From the NCBI RefSeq assembly GCF_000350225.1, contig NW_005179271.1:1-64000 (forward strand): DNA of 64,000 nt, in the 5' to 3' direction. This document shows, in pieces, positions 21,501 through 32,500 of this stretch. The number at the start of each line of letters is the position of its first letter. Positions within the stretch are counted from its first letter, which is position 1. This DNA is from Chondrus crispus. Taxonomy: Eukaryota; Rhodophyta; Florideophyceae; Gigartinales; Gigartinaceae. The translations under genes were made by a program, and so were the position numbers. The notes beneath the pieces are model-generated. The model was given only the letters and a program-made list of their open reading frames with translations, made no database searches and was not told the DNA's origin.

Positions 21501-22277
21501 TATCTCGATTGACGGATCCATATCATGCCGTCTTCCTTGCACCATCTCCCGCAATTTTGCTGTCGAAAAGTCAAGTTTTGCCCAGTTGCTCGGTCTTACA
21601 ATCATGGTCGGAGCGCTGTCCTGTGAGGTATACTTTCCAACGCCAGCCTTCGACCCAGACTTCGACAAATCCACAGTAAACATTTCTACATGACAAGGAA
21701 CGAAGAAGTTGGATTTCGCAAATGGACGAACACGTCTCTTCAGAGTAGATGTACTTGGCAGTTTGAGAGTGAGCTGCCTTTCATTCGGTCTCCAGTTCCT
21801 GAACTTGGCAAGTGTCTGATACGCAGTCTCGCTGAGACGCGTGCTCCCAGTTGCTATTATCAGTGATGCAATATTTGTCCAGGTCAATCGAATTCCACCA
21901 GAAGCGCTTTGGAACATGCTGTCAATCAGCTCCTCAGACTCCTCAGCTTCGTAGGCATTGTCCTGCTCAACGCTCAATCCAATGTCTAATCCAGAAATTC
22001 CTTCGCTTTCTTCACAACGGATCGTGTTATTTCGTTCGGGGTGAGGACTTGATGGAAGTGCCTCCACACCGTCATGCATGACGCCTTGGTATTCTTGGAG
22101 GTCGCTTAAAAGCCCGTCTTTCAAAAGGGAAGCGTAGGATTCTGACTGACCGTCTAGTAACATGAACCCATCTCCTGGACGTTTAGCTGGCTTTGTAGAC
22201 AGTTGCCTACATGGCCTTGCTCTTTTTCGATGTCTTTCAAGCTGAGGTTCAGAAGAAGATGGTGCGTGCCCATCCAA
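18561..22277 (-). CDS. Tnp2/Plavaka-like transposase, about 1240 aa
   Basis: One open minus frame; the first ATG is at 22163 and the frame is open to 22277, where an Arg-rich stretch (ERHRKRARPCRQ) could be an NLS belonging to a longer or spliced start. The core near residues 475-610 has the Tnp2/Plavaka layout: LYSDGFTPY, then LPIGMAPENR, LAAVIDDIIEGTEKGFEM, LDVVGYVGDYPA and a zinc-binding CSNVPCHLC. These are typical of CMC (CACTA/Plavaka) DDE transposases that cut DNA. The C-terminus ends with a conserved-looking QHRSLPDGGIYQVWGRKEG. No CACTA ends were found, so the element's borders are unknown. The frame has no stop in 1240 codons, so this copy may be young or functional. Confidence 0.7.
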   Translation of the reverse strand: MDGHAPSSSEPQLERHRKRARPCRQLSTKPAKRPGDGFMLLDGQSESYASLLKDGLLSDLQEYQGVMHDGVEALPSSPHPERNNTIRCEESEGISGLDIGLSVEQDNAYEAEESEELIDSMFQSASGGIRLTWTNIASLIIATGSTRLSETAYQTLAKFRNWRPNERQLTLKLPSTSTLKRRVRPFAKSNFFVPCHVEMFTVDLSKSGSKAGVGKYTSQDSAPTMIVRPSNWAKLDFSTAKLREMVQGRRHDMDPSIEIPRFSDIEDTPIIKDRAGSLSVYRIPTEDGVTVKLRKGLLLNITFETSDAVKGRLMQAQFAVTSSTNMRFDAVVSSFFVYDEPNWTEPQAESNSKRTKTMKTKRPESRAFLPSDMVVELALPGQPDAEDSEEPTQTPFLVYRMWRRQNCDDDYATSLVVSSERNVSNLTGTNRGVYNQMFDKAVVKRVSADDNPMNKGHRVDAESSGRLEDGRKYVVYRMFLYSDGFTPYIGKKGSMGGVYMLPIGMAPENRNGAGAIRPIGLTPPGVSTNEVLAAVIDDIIEGTEKGFEMTTAKGEKVVLFLDVVGYVGDYPAVSHTLDLLGHCSNVPCHLCSYGRYDKSGFQGSKYCYTTRIHSDHPSFARDENRATALRRSKLSREELKALGMDDADTFETSLQALHQLSEKLRQVRARVPRVLGSSKPVVPSVFDSYRSCVVAPDHLFLGIGRDIMNLCITLLPKDVRKDAEAIAKMALKDGYLIYQESLINHDKHVLHSMTISSMYCLLLVAPRAMKSAWYVNKITGERESGNCATIDEALDLLDLFSSLVSRTQYFPDSRIDGKRSLDTHNEERGTKRLLEIRNMALRYLSRVDKLCRTNSFASTHLDKPNLHRLLEFFTHTLPLFGSVRHVQELLFESAHQPLKRGVAQSNMKNSQLQAMEHRLANDWKTRLAIETEGIDTSENGWSFETAKSVLNLLGYDSSGLQDAGRFLQKLQDCFPTPVLQNLRLHRKGLLSSSLSRKDWRVDNSVIMNLGNTADGGQHSEMFQSTDLAFLLKAREFLEHLWKQKLRLRSGRPDHGNSVTVQIYGTAKWCKITDGRKRDQTSVLATISYGSVIQALHSSVVSTADPDLTFTLHENNDSEHDEDRRFWMVLAVVQVRILDAREKESQETTRYCAVKECEAEEDGYGVMIQQRNERRALVELGSYVRKALVMHYCEQDSAESDDHMCLICTSNSVVQHRSLPDGGIYQVWGRKEGYPPRQA

Positions 22278-22790
22278 AGTAGTCCCTTGTCATGCAACAT
22301 CTTCGGAACGCTTTGCATAAGGTCCGCGTTTTTTAAGAACCCAACGACTCTTGCTTTGACGCCCCATCTGTGACAGTTTCGACCAGGTCCGCAACTAGAA
22401 GTGGGGCTGCAGTGAAGTTTGGCATGAACCTCGGCATTAACAAGATTTCAGCAAGCTTACTGCTCTACAGCCGAAAGAAGGTCTTTTGTTACATTTGGCG
22501 ATGCATACGGTTGTGCCGTTAATATTAAAGCTTGGTTCAATGAATAGAAACGGTAAAAAGGATATGCTCCTACTCGCATTTTGATGTGATGCCGCATGCA
22601 AAAGCTCAATGAATGGCTGTCGTTAAGGACAGCCATGCCATACCGAATTCGGTAATTTCAAATTGAGATTTCAGTACGACACGTGCCCATGAACAGTTTG
22701 AAATATCTAGCTACCGGTTTTTTCTGAACATTGCATATATATATGCAGCAATATAGTTCCACGACCAGATCCAACTCTCTGCACGCCCGT
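22278..22790. other. Unassigned DNA between Tnp2-like gene and minisatellite
   Basis: No frame or repeat of note apart from a short TATATATA tract near 22735. Confidence 0.35.
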
Positions 22791-24300
22791 CGTCCGCAGT
22801 CTTGATCCACCATGCATCCCGTTTTCTGACAGTTTCCTTTCTGCGAGTTGCGTGTTCGGTTGAGATATCATCCACACAGTAAGTGAAGCCACTTCTCCCA
22901 CAGTCTTGACCCACAACGCATCCGTTTCTCTAACAGTTTCCGTTCTGCGAGTTGCTTGTTTGTTTGAAATATCATCCGCAGTAAGTGACGCCACTTCTCC
23001 CACAGTTCTGACCCTCCACGCATCCATTTTTCTAACAGTTTCCTTTCTGCGAGTTGCGTGTTTGTTTGGGATATCATCCACAGTAAGTGACGCCACTTCT
23101 CCCATAGTTCTGACCCACCATGAATCCATTTTTCTAACAGTTTCCTTTCTGCTAGTTGCGTGTTTGGTTGAGATATCATCCACAGTAAGTGACGCCACTT
23201 CTGTCACAGTCCTGACCCACCACGCATCCATTTTTCTAACAGTTTCCTTTCTGCGAGTTGCGTGTTTGGTTGAGATATCATCTGCAGTAAGTGACGCCAC
23301 TTCTGCCACAGTCCTGACCCTCCACGCATCCATTTTTCTAACAGTTTCCTATCTGCGAGTTGCGTGTTTGGTTGAGATATCATCCACAGTAAGTGACGCC
23401 ACTTCTGCCACAGTCCTGACCCTCCACGCATCCATTTTCTAACAGTTTCCTTTCTGCGAGTTGCGTGTTTGGTTGAGATATCATCCACAGTAAATGACGC
23501 CACTTCTCCCACAGTCCTGACCCACCACGCATCCATTTTTCTAACAGTTTCCTTTCTGCGAGTTGCGTGTTTGGTTGAGATATCATCTGCAGTAAGTGAC
23601 GCCACTTCTGCCACAGTTCTGACCCACCACGCATCCATTTTTCTAACAGTTTCCTTTCTGCGAGTTGCGTGTTTGGTTGAGATATCATCTGCAGTAAGTG
23701 ACGCCACTTCTGCCACAGTTCTGACCCACCACGCATCCATTTTTCTAACAGTGTCCTTTCTGCGAGTTGCGTGTTTGGTTGAGATATCATCTGCAGTAAG
23801 TGACGCCACTTCTCCCACAGTTCTGACCCACCACGCATCCATTTTTCTAACAGTGTCCTTTCTGCGAGTTGCGTGTTTGGTTGAGATATCATCTGCAGTA
23901 AGTGACGCCACTTCTGCCACAGTTCTGACCCACCACGCATCCATTTTTCTAACAGTTTCTTTTCTGCTAGTTGCGTGTTTGGTTTAGATGTCATCCACAG
24001 TAAATGACGCCACTTCTCCCATAGTTCTGACCCACCACGAATCCATTTTTCTAACAGTGTCCTTTCTGCGAGTTGCGTGTTTGGTTGAGATATCTTCTGC
24101 AGTAAGTGACGCCACTTCTCCCATAGTCCTGACCCACCACGCATCCATTTTTCTAACAGTTTCCTTTCTGCGAGTTGCGTGTTTGGTTGAGATATCATCC
24201 ATAGTAAGTGACGCCACTTCTGCTACAGTCATGACCCACCGCGCATCCCCGTTTCTGACAGTTTGCTTTCTGCGAGTTGCGTGTTTGGTTGAATTCTCAT
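22791..24300. repeat. 102-bp minisatellite, about 15 units
   Basis: Tandem units of about 102 bp with core CACCACGCATCCATTTTT, TGCGAGTTGCGTGTTTGGTT and GTAAGTGACGCCACTTCT. Because 102 is a multiple of three, long frames stay open on both strands: on the minus strand MDAWWVRTV..EVASLT.DD and MISQPNTQLAERKLLEKW, on the plus strand VLTHHASIFLTVSFLRVACL, each with a 34-residue period. Single-base indels in a few units switch the frames. End units are the most diverged. No start context, conserved fold or codon signal marks one frame as real. Confidence 0.9.
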
Positions 24301-24440
24301 GCGGAGACACGAGTGCGCTGCAGACGTTTCGTAAGTGAGCGCTTTCTCTAGGCAATGCCGTTTTGCGATTACCTACAAAGCTGTAACGTAAGTTCGCACA
24401 TTCTCTAACACATTGAAAGTTTCGAAGAACTGTTCTGACC

Positions 24441-24984
24441 AAGCCTCACAGCGTTCCTTGTCTCACTGCAGGTCAACCCGCCCGTCTTCTAACTCAGGAT
24501 CAGGTAAGCCATCAGTACACCCTCCTTGGTCTATCAGAATTCCAATCCACCATCATGACGTACTGTGACCGTAACTGACCTCTCTTGTTATGTTTCTTGG
24601 CGTTGATTATTGTATTTAACGGAAGCGCAATGAACCACTGCTGCGGTATTCCGGTATTTGGACGGGGTAGATGTAGTGTATGTAGCCGTAACAATACTCT
24701 TTGGTTGCTACAAATAAATGTGATGTGAACGCCGCTGGAACCGCTATCGGTTTCATCCTTCGGGTTGGGACCGTTTCTGGACCGGCGGGGTGATATCACC
24801 TTTGCAAGAAAGGTACTGGATTAACATTTCATTGACTGAGAGTAGGTCGGAGCATTACGTGTAGTGTTGCATTGGAGCTGCGAATGGAGACATATTTTCA
24901 CTGCCCTGGAGCAGCAAAACATGGTCGTCGGTGGCTGCGCATATGCAGCGATGATCACCGTCTCATCATTGCATCAATGTAAAA
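24441..24984. other. Unassigned DNA between two minisatellites
   Basis: No recognisable gene. Short minus-strand frames near 24512-24799 lack motifs. Confidence 0.35.
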
Positions 24985-25420
24985 GCGTTTGGCCCTGCGG
25001 GACCTGCCCGTGTACAGCGCCAGCCAGCCATCTACCGCCGCAGGCCAGGCAGAGACGCTGTGCCATAACTATGCTGCTTTTCAGCCAATGGCGTTTGGCA
25101 CTGCGAGACTTACCCGTGTGCAGCGCCAGCCAGCCATCTACCGCCGCAGGCCAGGCAGAGACGCTGTGCCATAACTATGCTGCTTTTCAGCCAATGGCGT
25201 TTGGCACTGCGAGACTTACCCGTGTGCAGCGCCAGCCAGTCATCTACCGCCACAGGCCAGGCAGAGACGCTGTGCAATAACTCTGCTGCTTTTCAGCCAA
25301 TGGCGTTTGGCACGGCGAGACTTACCTGTGTGCAGCGCCAGCCAGTCATCTACCGCCACAGGCCAGGCAGAGACGCTGTGCCATAACTATTCCGATTTTC
25401 AGCCAATGGCGTTATTGGTA
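24985..25420. repeat. 106-bp tandem repeat, about 4 units
   Basis: GCGTTTGG-type starts occur at 24985, 25091, 25197 and 25303, with a partial at 25409, an exact 106-bp period. Units share CAGCGCCAGCCAG, TACCGCC.CAGGCCAGGCAG and TTTTCAGCCAATGGCG. Divergence between units is low, indicating recent amplification. Confidence 0.92.
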
Positions 25421-25544
25421 AAAAATGTGCAAAATCGCGACATGAAATCAACAAGCGTTGCTACATTTATGACACATTTTTTGCTGGCCCGGACCAAAAT
25501 ATTTGCGCCGATTTTTTATTGCCTCCGATAGGCTGATTTGACCT

Positions 25545-26795
25545 TCCTGTGATGGTATCCTCATCGGTAATCTCTACGGCACCTCGCCTGCAGCCAACAT
25601 CTACCTCACCCAACTAACCACATTCCTACTCTCCCACGGTTATACGCAATCACACCACGACCCGTGCCTCTTTTACAAGCTCACTAACACCACAAATGTC
25701 ATCTTTACTCTTAGCATGGATGACTTCCTAGCCACTGCAACTAACCAACTCCTACTCGACGAACTGCACACAATCCTCTCCACCAAATACACAATCAAGC
25801 GATTCCCGAACCCCCAACTCCTCCTCAACTGGAAACTGCAACGTTTCCCAGACGGAAGTATTCACATATCGCAACCACACACCATCAGGGCCATTCTCGC
25901 AAAAATACAACTCTCCGAATGCAACCCCAAACCCACTTCCTACATCGCCACGAAGAACACCCCAAACAAAAACGCCGAAACGCCCCTAACTGACGAACTG
26001 CACAGCTCATACAGACAACTCGTAGGCGACCTGCCATACGTCGCAGATTCGACTCGCCCCGATATCTACCATGCCACCAATCTCCTATCCACGAACATGC
26101 ACAATCCCACTCAACACCACTGGTCCGCCCTTAAGCGGCTCCTCAGATACCTCAAACATACTAGCATGCATGGAATCCACTACAACTGCAACCCCACACC
26201 TCTACAAAGCTACTCAGACGCCGATTTTGCCAGCACGAAAGACCGCAAATCATACTCCGGCATCGTCCACACACTTGGCTGCTCCCCCATTGACTGGTCC
26301 TCAAAGAAGCAAGCAGTCATTGCGCTGTCCACATGCGAAGCCGAGTACATTGCTGCGACTTCGACGGTGCAACAAACCGCATGGCTGCGACGCGTTCTAC
26401 AAGATCTACAACTCTACAACACCGACCCCACCGCATTACATGTCGACAATCAAGCAGCTATTCAAGTCGCGAAGAACACATGCCCAACGAAAAAGCGCAA
26501 ATTCATCGACATCAAAGAGCACTTTATCCATGATCACCTCAAGAAAGGGACGATCGTCATTCGCTACATTCCGACCAAAGACCAGCTAGCCGACCTGTTC
26601 ACCAAACCTCTCCACGGACAGCGATTCACAGACCTCACTGCTCAACTTAACATCATTGCACCCAAACCCTCCGCATTGCGCAGTATCCGTGAGAGGGGGG
26701 CTGACAGACCGCACACACACACCATACTCACAGATACTACCAACAATGCTACTCTAACAGACCGCACACGTGTACATCCAATGGAATCAGTATAA
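25545..26795 (+). mobile_element. Copia-type element, 3' end (RT-RNase H)
   Basis: A frame contains the end of a copia reverse transcriptase (MDDFLATATN at the active-site loop, QLVGDLPYVADSTRPDI) and an RNase H (YSDADFASTKDRKSYSG, CEAEYIAA, ALHVDNQAAIQVA). A purine tract GAGAGGGGGG at 26691-26700, followed by TGACAGACC, marks the expected 3' LTR start near 26702. Gag, protease and integrase are absent, so this is a 5'-truncated fossil. Confidence 0.88.
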
Positions 26796-26989
26796 GTAGC
26801 ATGTAGTGGAACCCAACACAGGAGGTAAAAGGAGTCATCGTTCCCACATTGTCCAAGCGATAGTCGAGCCAATCAAAATGTGCCAGCTGTCAACGTTTTG
26901 GAGTTTTGGGCGAGCCGCGGTGGGGTCACCCTTAGCAAGTCATGTTTGTAAGATGTTACCTTTGCCGCGTCGCCGTGAAATGCCATTTG

Positions 26990-28344
26990 TTCACAGGCTA
27001 CCGTCCATTCGCTGGGTCAAATGTTTTTTAAACGTCATCCAGAACTCAGTGTGAGGTCTGTAATATCCATAGAACATAACCGAATCACATCGATCACACG
27101 CTCAACTATCCGTGAGCACATTGCCAGGCTACAAGAACTTATCATACGTTATGGCATTCATGATCCGAGGCTAATCTTTAATGTTGATGAAACTGGGTTA
27201 TCGTTTCACAAAATGGCAGGAAGAAGTCTGCGTAAAGGCATAGGTTTTAGGAACAAAAGAGTTCTGTCAGCCACCGTGAAGACAAAAGGAAACTTGGACC
27301 AGGTTACGGTCATGTGCGTTGTTAACGCTGCTGGGCAGGCGTTCAATCCATTTGTTGTTTATCCTGGAAAGCAGCCACATTACCGCTGTGTGGGCTCCTT
27401 GATTCAGACCGTGCACCAGTTTTTGCCCCCTTGCTATTTCTATCAGAGGGACACCGCAGGTGTGGACTCCCAACGTATTCGTGAATTGGGGTGTTTCTTT
27501 TGTGAAGGAAACAGAAGAGCTCCGTATTGGTGGCCAGAAACTACTGCTACTTTTCGATGGTTACGGTTGCCACGTTCAGTATAAAGTACTTCAATATTTG
27601 AAGGACAGTGGTGTTGTTGTTATTGCACTACCTGCTCATACGTCACATGTATTACAGCCACTCGACGTCACAGTGTTTGCACCTTTTAAATCCTTTTTAG
27701 AGCGTGAAATTCACAACCGTGCTATGACCAAAAAGGTTCTGGACCCTTTCGATGTGGCCGATATAATACACGTCGCCCTGTCAGACGCGTTAACTGTGTC
27801 AAATATATGCAGCGGGTTCCGAAAATGCGGCGTGTGGGACTCTATGACTCGCACTGCAAGTTTGGCGCCACTCAGGGAGCCGTCGTTCTACTCAGGGGAT
27901 GACAGTGAGTTTGCCAGTTTTCCGACTTTAGATTCTATTTTGTCATCTTTTAGGCGTCAGGGAAGAAGTCTTATAAGGGATGGCGAGGTGGAGGAGCAGG
28001 GAATGATTAGGATCTCCACAACTAGGGGCGCCCATCTGACTGCAGATATGATCATGGAGGCTCTAGCCGAGCGGGAGAGACGAAGAAATCAGCGTTCAAA
28101 TATAAGCCCGGAAGAGGCAGAGAAGAAAGCCCCGAACCGTGAATATGGCTTGGAATCGGCCGCTGACCGCCGTCATCTGGTAACGCTTGCTCGCAAACGC
28201 TCGAAAACGTTTCCTGCTCTTCAGCAGAACAGAGCAGATCGACGCAGACGGGCTCGGACTCATGTTTCGGGCGTTGTCAGGAGCCCCAATTTTGGGGTTG
28301 AAGAGGGACCGCTGCGCACGTTAAACGCGGGCCACGGTGCGTAA
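26990..28344 (+). pseudogene. Tigger/pogo-type transposase relic
   Basis: A DDE_1 (pogo/Tigger, CENP-B-like) transposase. The end of the DNA-binding domain (FFKRHPELSVR, about 27025-27060) leads to the catalytic motifs NVDETGLSFHK (about 27180), LLLFDGYGCHV (about 27545) and LPAHTSHVLQPLD (about 27630). A basic C-terminus (ENRADRRRRARTH-type) ends at 28344. The frame changes at least twice: near 27020, where IRWVK meets FFKRHPE, and near 27465, before NVFVNWGVSFVKE. The 5' half of the DNA-binding domain is missing next to the copia fragment. Terminal repeats were not found. Confidence 0.85.
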
Positions 28345-29069
28345 ATGTTTTTGACTGTGTTTGGCAATTAGGCAAATCTCGTAAAATGATACCGTTTTGG
28401 CGTGTTAGAAAAAGGTTCAGCCCTTCTCATTGTTCCCTGGTTGGTGGAAACAGTGGCTACGTACGCTTTTCGGGCTCTTTGCAGATGCAAAAGGAAATTC
28501 GAATGAGCAGAAACCGTCAATATGTTCATATTTTTTAATTACATTTGCGGATGTCGTGCAGGTGTAACGGAAAAATTGGTGATTAGGTTGACAACGGTTA
28601 TGTGTTCCCATCGAAATTGGTGTCCAACGTTGACCCACTGTCAACTGTGGGTGTGCAAATGGAAGGTTCGGCTCAAAACTGGTGACTCTTTCTGTTTTCA
28701 GTCCTGTTTTGCACGACAGAATCGCGAAAATAGGGGTACCTGCCCTTTGCGTTGGCTCCCTGTCTCGCACGTGTACTCGATCATGCCCATAGCATGTGAC
28801 CAAAGTGATGCCATTAGCTCAGGCATGCCTAAAGGGACAAGTTACTTTCGGAAAAGCGGCATTCCGCCCAGCATTGCGAACTATCGGCTTGCTTCGCCTT
28901 ACGAAAATCTGCGAGAGATTAGGGGATTTATTCTGATCGCCACGCACATTCAAAAATCGCATCTGCCTTGACAGTGCTTGCCTCGTTGTTGTAGTCACAT
29001 GGAACAGTCCCGCGACAGTCTCGCCATTTTGCACACGCTACATAGTAGTCTTGTCTTTGAACAATGGCG
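28345..29069. other. Unassigned DNA left of copia element
   Basis: No recognised gene. Short frames on both strands only. It ends in the ACATT target duplicate of the copia insertion (29070-29074). Confidence 0.4.
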
Positions 29070-29074
29070 ACATT

Positions 29075-29378
29075 TGTAGGAATTGTCTCAGAAAAAATTT
29101 GAAGGAAATAGTTTAAACAGTTTATTAATGTCTAGAAAAGCCTACGACCGGCTCTTCAAACCCAACCGAACCTCTGGGTAATCGGAGCTCTGTTCGTGAA
29201 GGATTCTGCGTAGACACGTCTGTTCAAATCTGCCCCCGGGGCAGACCCACGCGCCAGTCGCATGGGGCTGTCCATTATGTACTAAAATTACTCTAACCCT
29301 AAACAAAGGCAAGTTTGTTCCTCACCGCGTGACCCATTCACGTGGTAGGGTATCTCACCCTATGATAGACATTTCACA
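29075..29378 (-). repeat. Copia left (3') LTR, 304 bp
   Basis: Starts TGTAGGAATTG and ends TTTCACA. It is uninterrupted and so preserves the empty sites of both DNA transposons that split its partner: CGCGCCAGTCGC near 29250 and CCATTATGTACT near 29275. Confidence 0.9.
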
Positions 29379-29586
29379 CTGCCAATTTTCCGGAAGTAGA
29401 ACTTGCCGGAGTCCTGACAATCCATTTTCGAACAGTACTGAGGTCGTAACCCGTATCTAGGAGCTTTTCCAAGGCGTCCTTGGGATTTTCTTTTGTTAAA
29501 CAATCGCCGTTTTCTTGTTTTCCGATGAGAAAAGCCCGACGTGAGATATTTCTTCTCGGTTATAACATTGTCGCGAGGATGCTATG

Positions 29587-32500
29587 TCAATCATCAGCCG
29601 TTTCTCTGTACAGAGAAACGGCTGATGTCGTTGAGGACCCTTTGGTGATGACGTGGAACATTTGTAGCGAATCCGTGAACATATGAAGTGGGATTCTCTT
29701 CTTGAATATCATTTGGAGGTCTTGCCGTAACATGTACGCTCTGTCGAAACCGTCGGCGAAAGCGTACACCTCACCACCAAGAATAGATCTGACTGCTCGC
29801 TTGTACTTTTGGCTCGAGTATTCCAGAACATGTGATCGGTTTGCTTTATCGCAAAGCAGAATGATGAATCCAAGTTGTGACGACAAATCGTCATTTCCAA
29901 TCGAAGGATGCGTCAGCGTATACTCTCAGATGTAGCGTGTGCTTGTCCAGTGGGGCATATTGTAGGCATCTCTCGGGCGTCCTTTGGAGACGTTTTATCG
30001 TACTGTTGAAGGCCTTGATCATTTCCACTCCGAAAGTACTAGGCGTAACTTGTGCAGCTTTGTTGGTAGCACATAATGCGTCAGGTCTCGTGTACCCAAC
30101 CCAAGCCAGTGTGGCCCGGTAGGATCTGAAGCGTTCAAATGACGCATCAAGCGGCAGTGGCTTTAGTCTTCCAATGTAGGCTTTCTGTGATATTGTGAAA
30201 TGGCTGCTTCGCACAGATGAGATACTTGTTCCGAAGAAGTCAAATTTGTCCCATTCCCGTGGCCTTGATTCAAACTTTTGAAGAGTTAACTCAGTAAGTT
30301 CCTGCATTACCTCATTTCCTGCTAAGCATCCGTCATCGACACACATACCCAAGAGTCCGTCCACATCTTCGTCGTTACGTTTTGATGTACAGCGACGGAT
30401 CTCCTAGTAGAGGCACAAGGCCAAGGTCATCTTTGGCGTGATGGTCGACGGTGACCCCCCAGTAGTCGCCTGCGTCCGTCATACCGTAGATTGGCCTAAG
30501 GAGTTCTAGAATCTCTTCCTCAGCGATTCCGAGGTGTTCCATATATTTCTTTTTAGGGAGCAGAAACACCTGACGGGTGAGTTTATCTCCACTTTGAAGG
30601 TATGCCTGCGTTACATCGTGTGAGAAGATGCGAAATGCATTAATCGCCGCCACTGAGATTACTATTCTCGTCGAACTTTGTCGCAAGTTCGTAATGTTGT
30701 GGACCATGTGCGATTTGTCTTTGTCCCGGTGACCCTGTGTTACATAATGGGCTTTTGCGAGCTCGTTACCTGTGCCTGCGTTCTTAAGAGCCAGCACAAA
30801 ACGCCCTCCCAAAATATTTGGGTTAGAGGGAAGATAGTCCTTCGGTACACAATCCTCCAAGTGTTCCTTTTCTCAAGACCGAGAAGCTCTGTTCTCATAG
30901 CCTTGGCGAATTCATCGGATTTGGCTCTTACATCCGCTTGTTCGATGATTTGGGTCACGAGTATATCGGAGTTTGTTGCTGTGTCAATTGGCGCAGTGCG
31001 TTCCAAAGAAGGGGAGATACATTGCAAAGGTCCCGGTTCCCATGAAGAAGTTCGTGGGTTCGCACGGATCCTGGTCAATATTGATTCTAAATCGTCTAGC
31101 ACGTCGCTTTGAGGTACTGCCGTTGGTTCCATGTGCAACTCTGCAGACCCCGTCGCAGCTGCATTCCTTGGTTCTTGAGTGGATAAAATGGGTACGAATG
31201 ATGCGGGAGTGTTGTACATTTTCAGTTTGTCAATAGACACTTGCCTGTTAGTGCCGCCGGCACTAACAGGCAAGTGAACAGCGCTCAGATCAATGAACAC
31301 ACTCTTGCCCTTTACCCCCACGACCGTGTACGGACCAACCCACTTGTTCTCAGGCTTCTCCCTGAACACCAGAACGCGGGAGCCGATTGGTATATCCGTA
31401 AGAGATGCAGCCGGGACATTCATGCGCAAAGCCCTGGACACTCTTTCTTTTGCGATGGAATCGGCGGCATGACCCCAAAAACGAGGAGAGTGGGGACCAG
31501 GGCGTGATACCCAGTGTATCGTTCATGGCTTTGACGGATAGTGCAAGAATGTGGTCATTCTCGAGTTGCGGGAATTGCTGCCGTGTCTTGCGGTAGATAC
31601 CTCTCAAAAAGGAGTGATACCGCTCACCACGCCCAATGCGTTGTGGCTCTGTACACCGGAAGGTTGGTGTGTGATCCCGGCTAGATTGACTAGGTTGAGC
31701 CATCTATTGGACATAAATTGGGGTCCCTGATCGGTTGCCATTATGTCTGGGAACCCAATACATATATAGACCCATATGCGCATGAAAGTGTTCCAAATGT
31801 CATCAGCAGTCTCCTTAGGAAGGAATGAGGCCGCAGAGAATTTTGTGTCTTTGTCTACCACGTGCAGGACTGTGGCATTGTCGAGGTACATGAGGTCCAG
31901 GAATAAGGTCTTTTTGAAAACCACTTCTCCGTCTGGGAGTGCCACTCGGAATCGATGTGGGGCATGTGGCAGTCTTTGACAATGGTCACACGCTGCGCTG
32001 ATGGGCTTCAGGTCGTTCAGGACCTGAGGGGAGGTTTTCTCGGGGTCCGACCTTTTCATGACCGCGTAGAGCCTTTCAGAATCTGGGTGGTGAAAATGTT
32101 TGTGTACTTTCATCAATTCGGTTTCAGTAATGAGAATTTGTGGACCCCACTCGTAGTACGAGTGCCCCAGTTTCTTTCTTAGTGGTACAGTCCACCCCTG
32201 TAGTCTTGATGAGAGAACGCACTTATCTGTGTCAATTACCATTCTATACCGTTCCATGTAATCGAGGCCGAGAAGGAATGGTACGTTGGTATCAACCACA
32301 TCCACAGAGAGGGGGAGGAAATGGGTTGAGCTGACTGGTACTCGAATGTCCAAAATCCCAAGACCAGGATGTTTATGAGTCCCGAAGCTGAACACGTTCC
32401 TTGTCTTGCGGTCAGAGGGCTGGAAAGGGATGTCGAATAAGCTGCAGTACGCTTTTGCTTGGGCAGCTCCTATCACCGACTTCTGAGCAGCAGAATCGAT

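Noticed and set aside
29290-29310. Telomere-like CTAACCCTAAAC
   Set aside because: Only about one and a half units, found in the LTR and repeated in its partner, so it is part of the element.
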